A stretch of DNA of 64,000 nt from Actinophytocola oryzae (GTDB taxonomy: Bacteria; Actinomycetota; Actinomycetes; Mycobacteriales; Pseudonocardiaceae), in assembly GCF_004364325.1 (NCBI RefSeq), contig NZ_SOCP01000001.1, positions 806,001-870,000 on the forward strand, given 5' to 3'. The translations under genes and the position numbers were made by a program. Below the pieces are notes generated by a model, which was not told where the DNA came from, ran no database searches, and saw nothing but the letters and a program-made list of their open reading frames with translations. Shown here one piece after another: positions 51,929 to 60,847 of the stretch; the first letter of the stretch is position 1; every line of letters begins with the position of its first letter.

Positions 51929-52033
51929 CCCCGTCGCGTTCCCGCTCGCGGATCGCGGACATAGCTTCGAAAAGTTCGCGTGTCGGTGCGGCACGGGGAA
52001 CACGAGCTGTTCAACGGCGAATGGAGGAAACCC

Positions 52034-52873
52034 GTGTCTCTCGGAGAGGTGTTCGTCAGCGAGACAGTCGGCACCGGCATGCTGATACTGCTCGGCGCGG
52101 GCGTGGTCGCGAACGTGCTGCTCGCCAAGTCCAAGGGCAAGGACGGCGGCTTCCTGCTCATCAACTTCGGCTGGGGCCTCGCGGTCATGGCCGGCGTGTA
52201 CGTGTCCTACAAGTCCGGCGCACACCTGAACCCCGCGGTGACGCTCGGCATCCTGGCCAGCGGCGCCGACACCTACGCCAAGGGCGTCGACGTCACCTTC
52301 GGCTCGACGCTGGTCTACTTCGCGGGCCAGTTCCTCGGGGCCTTCATCGGCGCGTGCCTCGCGTTCGTCGCCTACCGCAAGCAGTTCGAGGCCGAGGAGG
52401 ACGAGGGCCTGAAGCTGGCGGTGTTCTCGACGGGCCCGGAGGTCCGCAGTCCACTCTGGAACGTGCTCACCGAGGTGCTCGGCACGTTCGTGCTGGTGTT
52501 CGTGGTGCTGTCGTTCGCCAAGACACCGAGCGGCCTCGGCCCGCTCGCGGTCGCACTGCTGGTGGTCGGCATCGGCGCCTCGCTCGGCGGCCCGACCGGG
52601 TACGCCATCAACCCCGCCCGTGACCTCGCTCCCCGCATCGCACACGCCCTGCTCCCGACCGGGTTCAGGGCCTCGGTCGCCGAGCGGCCGCCCGTACCGG
52701 TGGGCGCGGGGGGACCGGGTGCGGAGTACGCGGCGGAGGCCGACCACGCGGGGGAGGCGGAACGCCCGCTGCACGCGGCCAAGAACTCCGACTGGGGCTA
52801 CGCGTGGGTGCCGGTCGTCGGCCCGGTCATCGGTGGCCTCCTCGCCGGACTTCTCTCCCAGGTCGTGTTCTGA
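52034..52873 (+). CDS. glpF: Glycerol uptake facilitator (aquaglyceroporin)
   Basis: This 279-residue MIP channel has the two NPA motifs SGAHLNPAVT and GYAINPARDLAPR; the Asp after NPAR marks glycerol facilitators rather than water channels. The GTG at 52034 has GGAGGAAA six bases upstream. An unusual Gly/Ala/Glu-rich insertion (PVPVGAGGPGAEYAAEADHA) of about 45 residues precedes the last helix. It is 18 bp before glpK copy 2 and shares its transcript. Confidence 0.94.
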   Translation: MSLGEVFVSETVGTGMLILLGAGVVANVLLAKSKGKDGGFLLINFGWGLAVMAGVYVSYKSGAHLNPAVTLGILASGADTYAKGVDVTFGSTLVYFAGQFLGAFIGACLAFVAYRKQFEAEEDEGLKLAVFSTGPEVRSPLWNVLTEVLGTFVLVFVVLSFAKTPSGLGPLAVALLVVGIGASLGGPTGYAINPARDLAPRIAHALLPTGFRASVAERPPVPVGAGGPGAEYAAEADHAGEAERPLHAAKNSDWGYAWVPVVGPVIGGLLAGLLSQVVF

Positions 52874-52891
52874 CCCCGAAAGGACCCTTTC

Positions 52892-54406
52892 ATGACCCAG
52901 TACGTACTAGCCGTCGACCAGGGCACGACCAGCACCAGGGCGATCGTCTTCGACCACGCGGGCACGATCGTCGCGGTGGGACAGAAGGAACACCAGCAGA
53001 TCTTCCCCCGCGCGGGGTGGGTCGAGCACGACGCGAAGGAGATCTCGGCCAACACCCGTGACGTGGTCAACCAGGCGCTCGCGAAGGCGAACCTGGACAC
53101 CGGCGACCTCGTCGCCGTCGGCATCACCAACCAGCGCGAGACCGCGGTGGTGTGGGACCGCAAGACGGGGGAGCCCGTCTACAACGCCATCGTCTGGCAG
53201 GACACCCGCACCCAGTCCATCGTGGAGGAGCTCGGCGCGCTCGGCGGCGGCGCCGACCGGTACAAGGCCAAGGTCGGGCTGCCGCTCGCGACGTACTTCT
53301 CCGGCCCGAAGATCCGCTGGATCCTCGACAACGTCGACGGCGCCCGGGAGCGCGCGGAGAACGGCGACCTCCTGTTCGGCAACACCGACACGTGGACGCT
53401 GTGGAACCTGACCGGCGGACCCGACGGTGGCGTGCACGCCACGGACGTCACCAACGCGTCCCGGACCATGCTGATGGACCTGGACACGCTGTCGTGGGAC
53501 GCCGACATCGCGGGCGAGATGGGCATCCCGCTGTCGATGCTGCCGGAGATCCGCTCGTCGTCGGAGCAGTACGGCACCGGCGGCGCGGGAGTGCTGCGGG
53601 GCGTGCCGATAGCGGGCATCCTCGGCGACCAGCAGGCGGCCACGTTCGGCCAGGTCTGCTACGAGATCGGCACCGCGAAGAACACCTACGGCACCGGCAA
53701 CTTCATGCTGCTGAACACCGGCGAGGAGAAGGTCGCGAGCAAGAACGGCCTGCTGACCACCGTGTGCTACAAGATCGGCGACGCGAAGCCGGTGTACGCG
53801 CTGGAAGGCTCCATCGCGATCACCGGCGCGCTCGTGCAGTGGCTGCGCGACAACCTGAAGATCATCGGTTCGGCGAGCGAGATCGAGGCGCTCGCCGGGT
53901 CCGTCGAGGACAACGGCGGCGCGTACTTCGTGCCCGCGTTCTCCGGGTTGTACGCGCCGTACTGGCGGGCCGACGCACGCGGCGCGCTGGTCGGGCTCAC
54001 CAGGTTCGTCGACCGGGGCCACCTGGCGCGGGCGGTGCTGGAGGCCACGGCGTTCCAGACCCGCGAGGTGCTCGACGCGATGAACGCCGACTCCGGTGTG
54101 GCGCTCAAGGAGCTGAAGGTCGACGGCGGGATGGTGGCCAACGAGCTGCTCATGCAGTTCCAGGCCGACATGCTCGACGTCCCCGTGGTGCGGCCGAAGG
54201 TCGCGGAGACCACCGCACTCGGCGCCGCCTACGCGGCGGGTCTCGCGGTCGGCTACTGGGACGGCCTGGACGACCTGCGCAAGAACTGGGCCGAGGACAA
54301 GCGGTGGACGCCCAACCTCGACGCGGCCGAGCGTGAACGCGTCTACCGGAACTGGAAGAAGGCCGTCACCAAGTCGTTCGACTGGGTCGACGACGACGTC
54401 AGCTGA
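52892..54406 (+). CDS. glpK: Glycerol kinase (copy 2, with glpF)
   Basis: This 504-residue FGGY kinase has [40 protein letters not shown] and [17 protein letters not shown] all intact. It follows glpF by 18 bp, as in the actinomycete gyl operon; glpD, usually next, is not here. A very strong palindromic terminator follows. It is probably the main catabolic kinase, with copy 1 as an isoenzyme under the same regulator. Confidence 0.95.
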   Translation: MTQYVLAVDQGTTSTRAIVFDHAGTIVAVGQKEHQQIFPRAGWVEHDAKEISANTRDVVNQALAKANLDTGDLVAVGITNQRETAVVWDRKTGEPVYNAIVWQDTRTQSIVEELGALGGGADRYKAKVGLPLATYFSGPKIRWILDNVDGARERAENGDLLFGNTDTWTLWNLTGGPDGGVHATDVTNASRTMLMDLDTLSWDADIAGEMGIPLSMLPEIRSSSEQYGTGGAGVLRGVPIAGILGDQQAATFGQVCYEIGTAKNTYGTGNFMLLNTGEEKVASKNGLLTTVCYKIGDAKPVYALEGSIAITGALVQWLRDNLKIIGSASEIEALAGSVEDNGGAYFVPAFSGLYAPYWRADARGALVGLTRFVDRGHLARAVLEATAFQTREVLDAMNADSGVALKELKVDGGMVANELLMQFQADMLDVPVVRPKVAETTALGAAYAAGLAVGYWDGLDDLRKNWAEDKRWTPNLDAAERERVYRNWKKAVTKSFDWVDDDVS

Positions 54407-54427
54407 CGCCGGCCGAGGGGGGTGTGC

Positions 54428-54463
54428 GGAGGCCGTCAGGACCCATGGGTCCTGACGGCCTCC
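54428..54463 (+). terminator. Perfect 36-bp palindromic terminator after glpFK
   Basis: GGAGGCCGTCAGGACCCA and its exact reverse complement abut without a loop and are followed by TTTC. It lies 22 bp past the glpK stop. Confidence 0.85.
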
Positions 54464-54591
54464 TTTCGTCACGCCCGGTGTCAGTACCCCCAAGGGTTTG
54501 AATGGAACAAACGTTCCCGACGCTAACCTGAGGGCGCTCACACATCCCTGTCACGCGCTTGGGTCGTGTCGACACCGGCCCCGGGAGCCGC

Positions 54592-55989
54592 ATGCCGAAC
54601 TCACCTGCCGACGTCTTCGACAGGCTCAGTACCCCGCTCACCCCCGAGGGCACCCGGCGCCTGTTCGGCACGGTCTGCGTGCTCGGCGGCGCCCTGGCCG
54701 GGCTGGTCGCGGCGCGAGTGCTGGCCGACCACGCCGACCGGGTGGTGATCATCGAGCCGGACGGTCCGGACGCGGGCTCGCACGGCGAGACCCGGCCCGG
54801 TGTCCCGCAGGGCTACCAGGTGCACGTCCTGCTCCCCGGCGGGCGAGCGCAGCTCGAACGGTTCTTCCCCGGCATCGTCGACGAGGCCGTCGCCGAGGGT
54901 GCGGCCCTGCACCCGCCGCACGCCGTCGCGTCCTACCTCGACGACGTCGAGCAGATCACCACCCCCAACACCCGGTTCGTCGCCAGCAGCCGCCCCTTCC
55001 TCGAGTCGCACGTCCGTCGCCGCACCCTCGCGCTGCCCAACGTCGCGCTCGTCACCGGCCGGGTCACGGGCCTGCGCTACACCCGTGACGCGGTCGACGC
55101 GGTGCGCTACACGACCGGCGCCGGCGAGGTCGTCGAGGCCGCCGACTTCGTCGTGGACGCCACCGGCCGGAGCAGCAGGCTCTCCGACTGGCTGGAGCGG
55201 GACGGCTGGCCCCGGCCGGAGATGGAACGCCTCCAGGTCGACGTCCGGTACCTGTCGGCGCGGTTCCGGCGCTCGAAGGACTGGACCGGCCCGCAGAACG
55301 GCATCTCCCGCTACACCCCGCCCTTCGACTCGAAGGGGCTGGCGGTCGCGGCGGTCAGCGCGATCGAGAACCAGCAGTGGACGGTCATGCTCGCCTACTT
55401 CGGGAGCCCGGCCGGGGACTTCCTCACCCGCTGCCGCGAGCTGGCGCCCATCTACGCCGAGGCGGTCGGCGGCGAGCCCCTCGGCGAGGTCGTCCCGTAC
55501 CGCCACCCCGACAGCAGGTGGCGCCATTTCGAGGCCCTGGACCGGTTCCCGGCCCGTCTCGCCGTGGTCGGCGACGCCGTCGCGTCGTTCAACCCCGTGT
55601 ACGGGCAGGGCATGTCCTCCGCCACGCTCCACGCGTCCTGCCTGTCGGAGTACCTGCGCTCCGGGCCGGACCTCGACGCCCCCGCTCGATTGTTCCTCGA
55701 CCTGCAGAACGTCGTCGTCGACGCGGCGTGGCGCACGTCGACGGCGGGTGACGCGGCCAGGCTGGGGATCGCCCCGCCGCCCGCGACGGACCAGGAACGC
55801 AGGCAGGCGTGGGCCATGCGCCAGGTGCGGGCCGCCGCCGGGCGGGACGTGACGGTCGGCACCGCGTTCCGGGCCGTGTCCTACATGACGGCGCACCCGG
55901 CGTCCCTGTTCGCCCCGGAGCTGGTGTCGCGTGCCGCGAAGGTCAACGACGTGTCCGAGGAGGAGCTCCGGCGCGAGTTCGGCGTGTGA
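54592..55989 (+). CDS. FAD-dependent monooxygenase (2-polyprenyl-hydroxylase-like)
   Basis: This 465-residue flavoprotein has an N-terminal FAD Rossmann motif (VCVLGGALAGLVAARVLADH) and a second FAD contact GDAVASFNPVYGQGMS (the GD motif). The segment DFVVDATGRSSRLSDWL is also typical of aromatic or halogenase-like monooxygenases. The tryptophan-halogenase WXWXIP motif is absent, so hydroxylation is more likely than halogenation. The ATG at 54592 has GGGAG upstream. It may be linked to the convergent SnoaL-like gene seven bases away. Confidence 0.85.
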   Translation: MPNSPADVFDRLSTPLTPEGTRRLFGTVCVLGGALAGLVAARVLADHADRVVIIEPDGPDAGSHGETRPGVPQGYQVHVLLPGGRAQLERFFPGIVDEAVAEGAALHPPHAVASYLDDVEQITTPNTRFVASSRPFLESHVRRRTLALPNVALVTGRVTGLRYTRDAVDAVRYTTGAGEVVEAADFVVDATGRSSRLSDWLERDGWPRPEMERLQVDVRYLSARFRRSKDWTGPQNGISRYTPPFDSKGLAVAAVSAIENQQWTVMLAYFGSPAGDFLTRCRELAPIYAEAVGGEPLGEVVPYRHPDSRWRHFEALDRFPARLAVVGDAVASFNPVYGQGMSSATLHASCLSEYLRSGPDLDAPARLFLDLQNVVVDAAWRTSTAGDAARLGIAPPPATDQERRQAWAMRQVRAAAGRDVTVGTAFRAVSYMTAHPASLFAPELVSRAAKVNDVSEEELRREFGV

Positions 55990-55995
55990 GCGGTC

Positions 55996-56412
55996 CTACT
56001 CCGCCGTGACGGTCTCGCCGCGCAGGGCGGCGGTCATCGCGGGCGTGTCGACGTACACGTGGTAGGACGTCACCAGGCCGTCGCGCAGGGTCCACGTGTG
56101 GATCTCCCGCAGGCGGAAGGTGTTGCCGTGGGCCAGCACCGTGCCCGTCGTGTGGCCGACCTCGACGATGTGGTCACCAGCGTCGTAGAGGGCCTCGATC
56201 TCCAGCGTCGGCTCCAGATGCGACAGGAGCGTCCCGAGGAACCCGAAGAAACCGTCCGGGCCGCGGTGGGTGCCGCCCCACGGCAGGCGGTCGGTCTGGG
56301 TCATCGTGAAGTCCGGCGCGATCGCCGCGCGGATCGTGTCGAGGTCGCGGACGCCGAACGCCTCGTACAGCCCGCTCACGATCTCCAGGTCGGTGCGCGT
56401 CGTGGTTGTCAT
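55996..56412 (-). CDS. SnoaL-like / NTF2-fold protein
   Basis: This 138-residue protein has the SnoaL-like pattern: VSGLYEAFGVRDLDTIRAAI at the start, then a beta-sheet cone with WGGTHRGPDGFFGFL, and a terminal RLREIHTWTLRDGLV. Family members are ketosteroid isomerase-like enzymes, polyketide cyclases or simple binding proteins. It is divergent from the XRE-STAND regulator (60 bp gap), which may control it. The start at 56412 is an ATG. Confidence 0.85.
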   Translation of the reverse strand: MTTTTRTDLEIVSGLYEAFGVRDLDTIRAAIAPDFTMTQTDRLPWGGTHRGPDGFFGFLGTLLSHLEPTLEIEALYDAGDHIVEVGHTTGTVLAHGNTFRLREIHTWTLRDGLVTSYHVYVDTPAMTAALRGETVTAE

Positions 56413-56472
56413 GTGTCCTCCTTGCTGGGTTAACCTGCGACAACAGCCTCACCCGGGGAGCGGCGCGCCACC

Positions 56473-58635
56473 ATGGACAGTCCTCACACACCCGCGAGTG
56501 TGCGAGTCCCGTTCGGGGTCGCGCTCCGGCGGCTGCGTGAACGTGCCGGGCTCACCCAGGAGCGGCTCGCCGAGCTGGCCGGCCTGTCGGCCAACGCCGT
56601 CAGCTCGCTCGAACGCGGCACCCGCCGCCGCCCCTACCCGCACACCCGCGACGCCCTCTACCGCGCACTCGGCATCACCGACGCGGAACGCGAAGGCCTC
56701 GAGGACGGCATCACCCCACATGCGTCGCGCCTGCCCGTGCCGCCGTGGCCCGTGCTCGGCCGCGACACCGAGATCGACACCGTCGCCGGCCTGCTCGACG
56801 GGGCACGCGTGGTGACGCTGGTCGGCCCCGGCGGCGTCGGCAAGACCCGGCTGGCACTGGCCGTCGCGGAACGGGTCGCCGTCGCGGCGGTGTTCGTCCC
56901 GCTCGCGCCGCTTCGCGACCCGGCCGACGTGCTGGTCGCCATCGCCACCGAGCTGGGGCTCCGGGAGCTGGGGAGCAGGCCGATCGGCGAGGTGCTGGCC
57001 GCCAACCTCCGCGGCCGCGCGCTGCTGCTCGTCCTCGACAACGCCGAGCACCTCACCGAGGCGGCACCGGATCTCGCCCGGCTCCTCGCCAACGCTCCCG
57101 CGGTGACCGCGCTCGTGACGAGCCGCGCCCCGCTGCGGATCCGCGGCGAGCACGTCCACCCGGTACCCGCGCTCGCGCCGTCGGCGGCGGCCGAGCTGTT
57201 CACCGACCGCGCCCGCCAGGCGGGTAACGGGGGTCCTGCCGACTCCGGCGTGGTCGCCGCCATCTGTGCCCGGCTCGACCACCTCCCGCTCGCGATCGAG
57301 CTGGCCGCCGCCCGCACCCGGCTCCTCCCGCCCGCGCGGCTGCTCGACCGGCTCGGCGCCCCGCTGTCCACAGTGGTCGGTGGGCCGAGGGACGCCCCGG
57401 AGCGGCAGCGCACCCTGCGGCGGGCGGTGGCGTGGAGCCACGACCTGCTCGACCCGCCCGCCCGCGAGCTGCTGGCGCGGCTGTCGGTCTTCACGGGCGG
57501 CTGGACGCTCGACGCGGCCACCGCCGTCACCGGGGCGGGGGAGGAGGCCGTGCTCGACGGCCACCAGGTGCTGCTCGACAACAGCCTGATCACCGCGGAC
57601 GGCGACCGGTTCGGCATGCTGGAGACGATCCGCGCGTTCGCCGAGGAACAGCTCGACGGCGAGGCCACCGTCGACCGGCACGCCGGCTACTACGCCGCCC
57701 TGGCCGCCAGAGCGGGACTGTGGGAGGGCGACCAGGCGTCCCGGCTCGACGTGCTCACCGCCGAGCAGGACAACCTCCGCGCCGCCCTGCGCAGGCTCGC
57801 CGCGAGCGACCGTGTCGACGAGCTGGTCGAGGCGTGCTTCGGCATGTGGTTCTTCTGGGTGGTGCGCGGTGGTTTCCCACCCGAGGTGTCCAGTCCGGAC
57901 AGTGCGCGGCCTGCGTTCGTGGCGGGGTGGGCACAGCTCCCGCGCGGCGGCTACGCGGCAGCGGTCGGCCACTTCACCGAGGCCGCCCGCCTCGCCAGGG
58001 CCACGGGCGACGACGTGGTGCTCGCGTGGACCCTGCCGTCGTGGGCGCACGCCGAGATCTACCGGGGGAACCCGGCCGCCGCCGTGCCACTGCTCGACGA
58101 GGCCCGGTCGTTCGGACTGCCGCACGTGGACAGCTGTGTGGCGATCGGCGACGCACACGTCCTGATCGCGCGCGATCGCCTGGCGGAGGCGGACCACCTC
58201 GTCGGCGCCTGTCTGCCCGAGGTCGAGGCCAGGGGCGCCGACTGGCCGCTCGCGGTGCTGCTGGGCATCCAGGGCAGGCTGGCCGCCGTACTGGGCGACC
58301 CCGGCCGCGGTGACCGCCTGCTCGCCCGGTCCGTGCGGATCTTCGCCAGGCTCGGCGACACCTGGGGCATGGTCCACCAGCTGACCCACGTCGCCGACGC
58401 GGCGGCCATGCGTGCCGACCACCGGCGTGCCGCACTGCTCTACGGCGCCGTCGACGCGATCGCCGAACAGACCGGCGCGCGGATCTTCCCCCAGTGGCAG
58501 GACCTGTCGGACCGCTGCCAGGCCGAGCTGCTCACGACGCTGGGCACCGAGACCTACCGGACGCTGCGCCAGGAGGGTCGCCGCCTCACGCCGACGGAAG
58601 TGGTGACACTGGCAACCGATCCCGGAGCCGGCTGA
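56473..58635 (+). CDS. XRE-STAND transcriptional regulator (HTH plus NB-ARC-like ATPase)
   Basis: This 720-residue signal-transduction ATPase has an XRE helix-turn-helix at residues 14-50 (TQERLAELAGLSANAVSSLE). A STAND NTPase follows with Walker A GPGGVGKT (118-125) and Walker B LLLVLDNAEH. The helical arm is DHLPLAIELAAARTRLLPP, and the C-terminal region carries TPR-like repeats (AAVGHFTEAARLARATGDD). Such proteins switch on target genes when a ligand binds the repeat region. The divergent SnoaL-like gene and the nearby monooxygenase are candidate targets. No LuxR domain is present. Confidence 0.9.
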   Translation: MDSPHTPASVRVPFGVALRRLRERAGLTQERLAELAGLSANAVSSLERGTRRRPYPHTRDALYRALGITDAEREGLEDGITPHASRLPVPPWPVLGRDTEIDTVAGLLDGARVVTLVGPGGVGKTRLALAVAERVAVAAVFVPLAPLRDPADVLVAIATELGLRELGSRPIGEVLAANLRGRALLLVLDNAEHLTEAAPDLARLLANAPAVTALVTSRAPLRIRGEHVHPVPALAPSAAAELFTDRARQAGNGGPADSGVVAAICARLDHLPLAIELAAARTRLLPPARLLDRLGAPLSTVVGGPRDAPERQRTLRRAVAWSHDLLDPPARELLARLSVFTGGWTLDAATAVTGAGEEAVLDGHQVLLDNSLITADGDRFGMLETIRAFAEEQLDGEATVDRHAGYYAALAARAGLWEGDQASRLDVLTAEQDNLRAALRRLAASDRVDELVEACFGMWFFWVVRGGFPPEVSSPDSARPAFVAGWAQLPRGGYAAAVGHFTEAARLARATGDDVVLAWTLPSWAHAEIYRGNPAAAVPLLDEARSFGLPHVDSCVAIGDAHVLIARDRLAEADHLVGACLPEVEARGADWPLAVLLGIQGRLAAVLGDPGRGDRLLARSVRIFARLGDTWGMVHQLTHVADAAAMRADHRRAALLYGAVDAIAEQTGARIFPQWQDLSDRCQAELLTTLGTETYRTLRQEGRRLTPTEVVTLATDPGAG

Positions 58636-58728
58636 CGGAGCGGAGTTTTGACGTCACTCCCTCGGGGCAATCCGGCCCCGAGTAGCAGTGCCCGTTCGGC
58701 GCTGCGTCAACAGAACAGAGACGACCTG

Positions 58729-59892
58729 ATGCCGCCACCATCCCAGGACCCCGCCGCTGACGGTCATCACGACCTGGTCGGCCAGCCCCACGACGACCAG
58801 GCGGAAGGCCCGGTCGCCGAAGCCGAGGCCGAGGCCGCGCAGATCAGTGAGCCCGACCAGCCGTTCGGGGCGATCGGTAAACGCTTCAACCGCAAGTCGC
58901 CGTTCCTCATCGGCATGGCCGCCGCCGCGGGGGTCGCGGTGACCTACGGCCTGGTGCTGATGCTGGTGGGGTTGCGGGAGATCCTGATCCTCATCGGCCT
59001 GGCGCTGTTCATCGCGATCGGCCTCGAACCGCTCGTGTCCTGGCTCGTCGGCCGCCGGTTACCCAGGTGGCTCGCGGTCACCGTCGTGTTCGTGGCGGTG
59101 TTCGGCGCGATCGGCGGGTTCCTCGCGGCGGCGATCCCCGTCATCGTCGAGCAGACGACACAGCTCGTCTCGAAGGCACCCGACTACCTGCGCCAGGCAC
59201 AGGACCACAACTCGTGGCTCGGTCAGCTCAACGACCGCTTCCACCTCCAGCAGGCGCTGGAGGACTCGTTCAGCGGCGGTTCCGGGCTGTTCTCGGCCGG
59301 CCTCGCGGTGTTCGGGGTCCTGACCAACCTGCTGGTCCTCATTGTCCTGACCATCTACCTCGTGGCGGCGATGCCCCGCATCCGCGCCGGGCTCTACCGC
59401 CTCGTCCCGCACTCACGCCGACCGAGGGCGATCCTCATCGGCGACGAGATCTCCGCGAAGGTCGGCGGGTACGTGCTCGGCAACCTGCTGATCTCGGTCA
59501 TCGCCGGAGTGCTCACCCTGATCTGGCTGCTGATCTTCGGGGTGCCCTACGCCGTGCTGCTCGCCATCACCGTCGCCGTCCTCGACCTGATCCCGGTCGT
59601 CGGCTCGGTGATCGGCGGCATCCTGGTGAGCCTGGTAGCGCTGACGGTGTCCTTACCGGTCTGTCTCGCGACCGTCGGCTTCGTACTGGTCTACCGGTTC
59701 ACCGAGGACTACCTCCTGGTCCCGAAGATCATCGGCAGCACCGTGAAGGTGCCCGCACTGCTGACGGTCGTCGCGGTACTGGTCGGCGGCACACTGCTCG
59801 GCGTCGTGGGAGCGCTGGTCGCGATCCCCATCGCCGCGGCCCTGCTGCTGTTGGTGGAGGAGGTGCTCTACCCGCGTCTGGACGGCGCGTGA
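58729..59892 (+). CDS. AI-2E family transporter (TqsA/YdiK-like)
   Basis: This 387-residue membrane protein has an acidic 50-residue cytoplasmic N-terminus, then about eight helices. PF01594-type features are IGLALFIAIGLEPLVSWLV, GNLLISVIAGVLTLIWLLI and TVAVLDLIPVVGSVIGGI. Despite the name, most members are not shown to move AI-2. The ATG at 58729 fits the N-terminus; upstream codons lack a good ribosome site. Two TTA codons (59059 and 59653) stand out in this GC-rich gene. Confidence 0.9.
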   Translation: MPPPSQDPAADGHHDLVGQPHDDQAEGPVAEAEAEAAQISEPDQPFGAIGKRFNRKSPFLIGMAAAAGVAVTYGLVLMLVGLREILILIGLALFIAIGLEPLVSWLVGRRLPRWLAVTVVFVAVFGAIGGFLAAAIPVIVEQTTQLVSKAPDYLRQAQDHNSWLGQLNDRFHLQQALEDSFSGGSGLFSAGLAVFGVLTNLLVLIVLTIYLVAAMPRIRAGLYRLVPHSRRPRAILIGDEISAKVGGYVLGNLLISVIAGVLTLIWLLIFGVPYAVLLAITVAVLDLIPVVGSVIGGILVSLVALTVSLPVCLATVGFVLVYRFTEDYLLVPKIIGSTVKVPALLTVVAVLVGGTLLGVVGALVAIPIAAALLLLVEEVLYPRLDGA

Positions 59893-59904
59893 CCCCTGTG
59901 GACA

Positions 59905-59956
59905 GACCGAGGGCCGGGCACGCGCTGCCGGAACAGCGCTTACCCGGCCCTCGGTC
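59905..59956 (+). terminator. Branched hairpin terminator
   Basis: Outer arms GACCGAGGGCCGGG and CCCGGCCCTCGGTC are perfect (14 bp). The loop holds a second stem, GCGCTG/CAGCGC. It lies 13 bp after the AI-2E transporter stop and also faces the convergent small membrane protein gene. Confidence 0.78.
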
Positions 59957-59981
59957 AGTCAAAGGCACGAAATCCTGGTGC

Positions 59982-60137
59982 TCAGTACCAGTGCGACCGG
60001 CCACCGACCTTGCGACCCGTGCGGCCGACCAGCGCCAGCACCGCACCGACCACTACCAGGATGATCCCAATGGTCCAGAGGATCGAGATATTCGCTAAGA
60101 ACCCGATGATCAGCAGAATTACACCAAGCACAATCAT
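59982..60137 (-). CDS. Small DUF6131-like membrane protein
   Basis: This 51-residue protein is made of two short hydrophobic segments (IVLGVILLIIGFLANIS and TIGIILVVVGAVLALVG) and a basic tail GRKVGGRSHWY. It matches a family of tiny actinobacterial membrane proteins of unknown role (DUF6131). The ATG at 60137 begins exactly at the family N-terminus. The upstream region lacks a clear ribosome binding site. Confidence 0.75.
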   Translation of the reverse strand: MIVLGVILLIIGFLANISILWTIGIILVVVGAVLALVGRTGRKVGGRSHWY

Positions 60138-60231
60138 GAACGCCACACCTTCCGAACTTGGGTGACCGACCGGAATCGGCCGTCGCCGCGAGTCGCGGAC
60201 CATCACTGCCGAGGAGCTACCCCGTCGTGAG

Positions 60232-60756
60232 ATGCAGCAAACCTCCGAACCGTTTGTGAATGTGAATATTGCGGGGTTCGTGAGTGAACTCCACCTGTTG
60301 GGGCATCCAGCTCCTGTGAGCTACCCCGATCAGAGTCACCTGGCAGCCACGGTGCTGGCACACCGTGAGCAGCTGCCACGCCTGCGTGATCGGATGCGTC
60401 GCTGGCTCACTCGCCAGGACATCCCGGCACCACTGCGCGCCGACATCGTGCTCGCGGCCGACGAGGCACTCGCCAACTCCGTCGAGCACGCCTACCGACT
60501 CCCGGCCGAGCCGGGGACGATGGACCTCGACATCGTCGTCCACCCGGACTTCGTGTCGGTCTCGGTCATCGACCACGGCTCGTGGAAGCCCGCGACACCC
60601 GACCCCGCCAGCAACCGCGGCCGCGGCCTGCGGCTGATCAGGGCGCTGGCGCGGCACGTGGACGTCCGTCCCACACCGCACGGCACCACACTGACCGCGT
60701 ACTTCTCCCGGATCCCGACGCCCCAGGCGCCGCATCCAGCCCAGCGACCGTACTGA
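60232..60756 (+). CDS. RsbW-like anti-sigma / serine-kinase ATPase (first)
   Basis: This 174-residue GHKL ATPase has the N-box ADEALANSVEHAY (Asn82), G1 VIDHGSWKP and G2 NRGRGLRLI. Such proteins phosphorylate a STAS antagonist and sequester a SigB/SigF-type sigma factor, or act in other partner-switching routes. A 40-residue N-terminal extension has no recognised fold. The stop codon falls inside a perfect palindrome (60745-60777). The likely partner STAS gene is 770 bp away. Confidence 0.88.
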   Translation: MQQTSEPFVNVNIAGFVSELHLLGHPAPVSYPDQSHLAATVLAHREQLPRLRDRMRRWLTRQDIPAPLRADIVLAADEALANSVEHAYRLPAEPGTMDLDIVVHPDFVSVSVIDHGSWKPATPDPASNRGRGLRLIRALARHVDVRPTPHGTTLTAYFSRIPTPQAPHPAQRPY

Positions 60757-60777
60757 AGGACGCCTTCAGTACGGTCG
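60745..60777 (+). repeat. GAAGG-CCTTC family palindrome overlapping a stop codon
   Basis: CGACCGTACTGAAGG and CCTTCAGTACGGTCG are perfect 15-bp arms around ACG. The core GAAGGACGCCTTC is the repeat found at 9.4-9.8 kb and 33.4 kb. The TGA stop of the ATPase (60754-60756) lies in the left arm. It probably works as a transcription terminator. Confidence 0.85.
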
Positions 60778-60847
60778 GCGTGCACCTGGTGAACGGCGAC
60801 GTCCCTCCGGCACCGGCAGGGCTCCGGCACCGACAGGCTCTGGCGGT

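Noticed and set aside
54592..55989. Flavin-dependent halogenase
   Set aside because: The WXWXIP motif and the active-site lysine region expected of tryptophan-type halogenases were not seen.
54592..58635. Natural-product biosynthetic cluster
   Set aside because: One FAD monooxygenase and one SnoaL-like protein without any synthase, cyclase set, transporter or pathway regulator is not enough.
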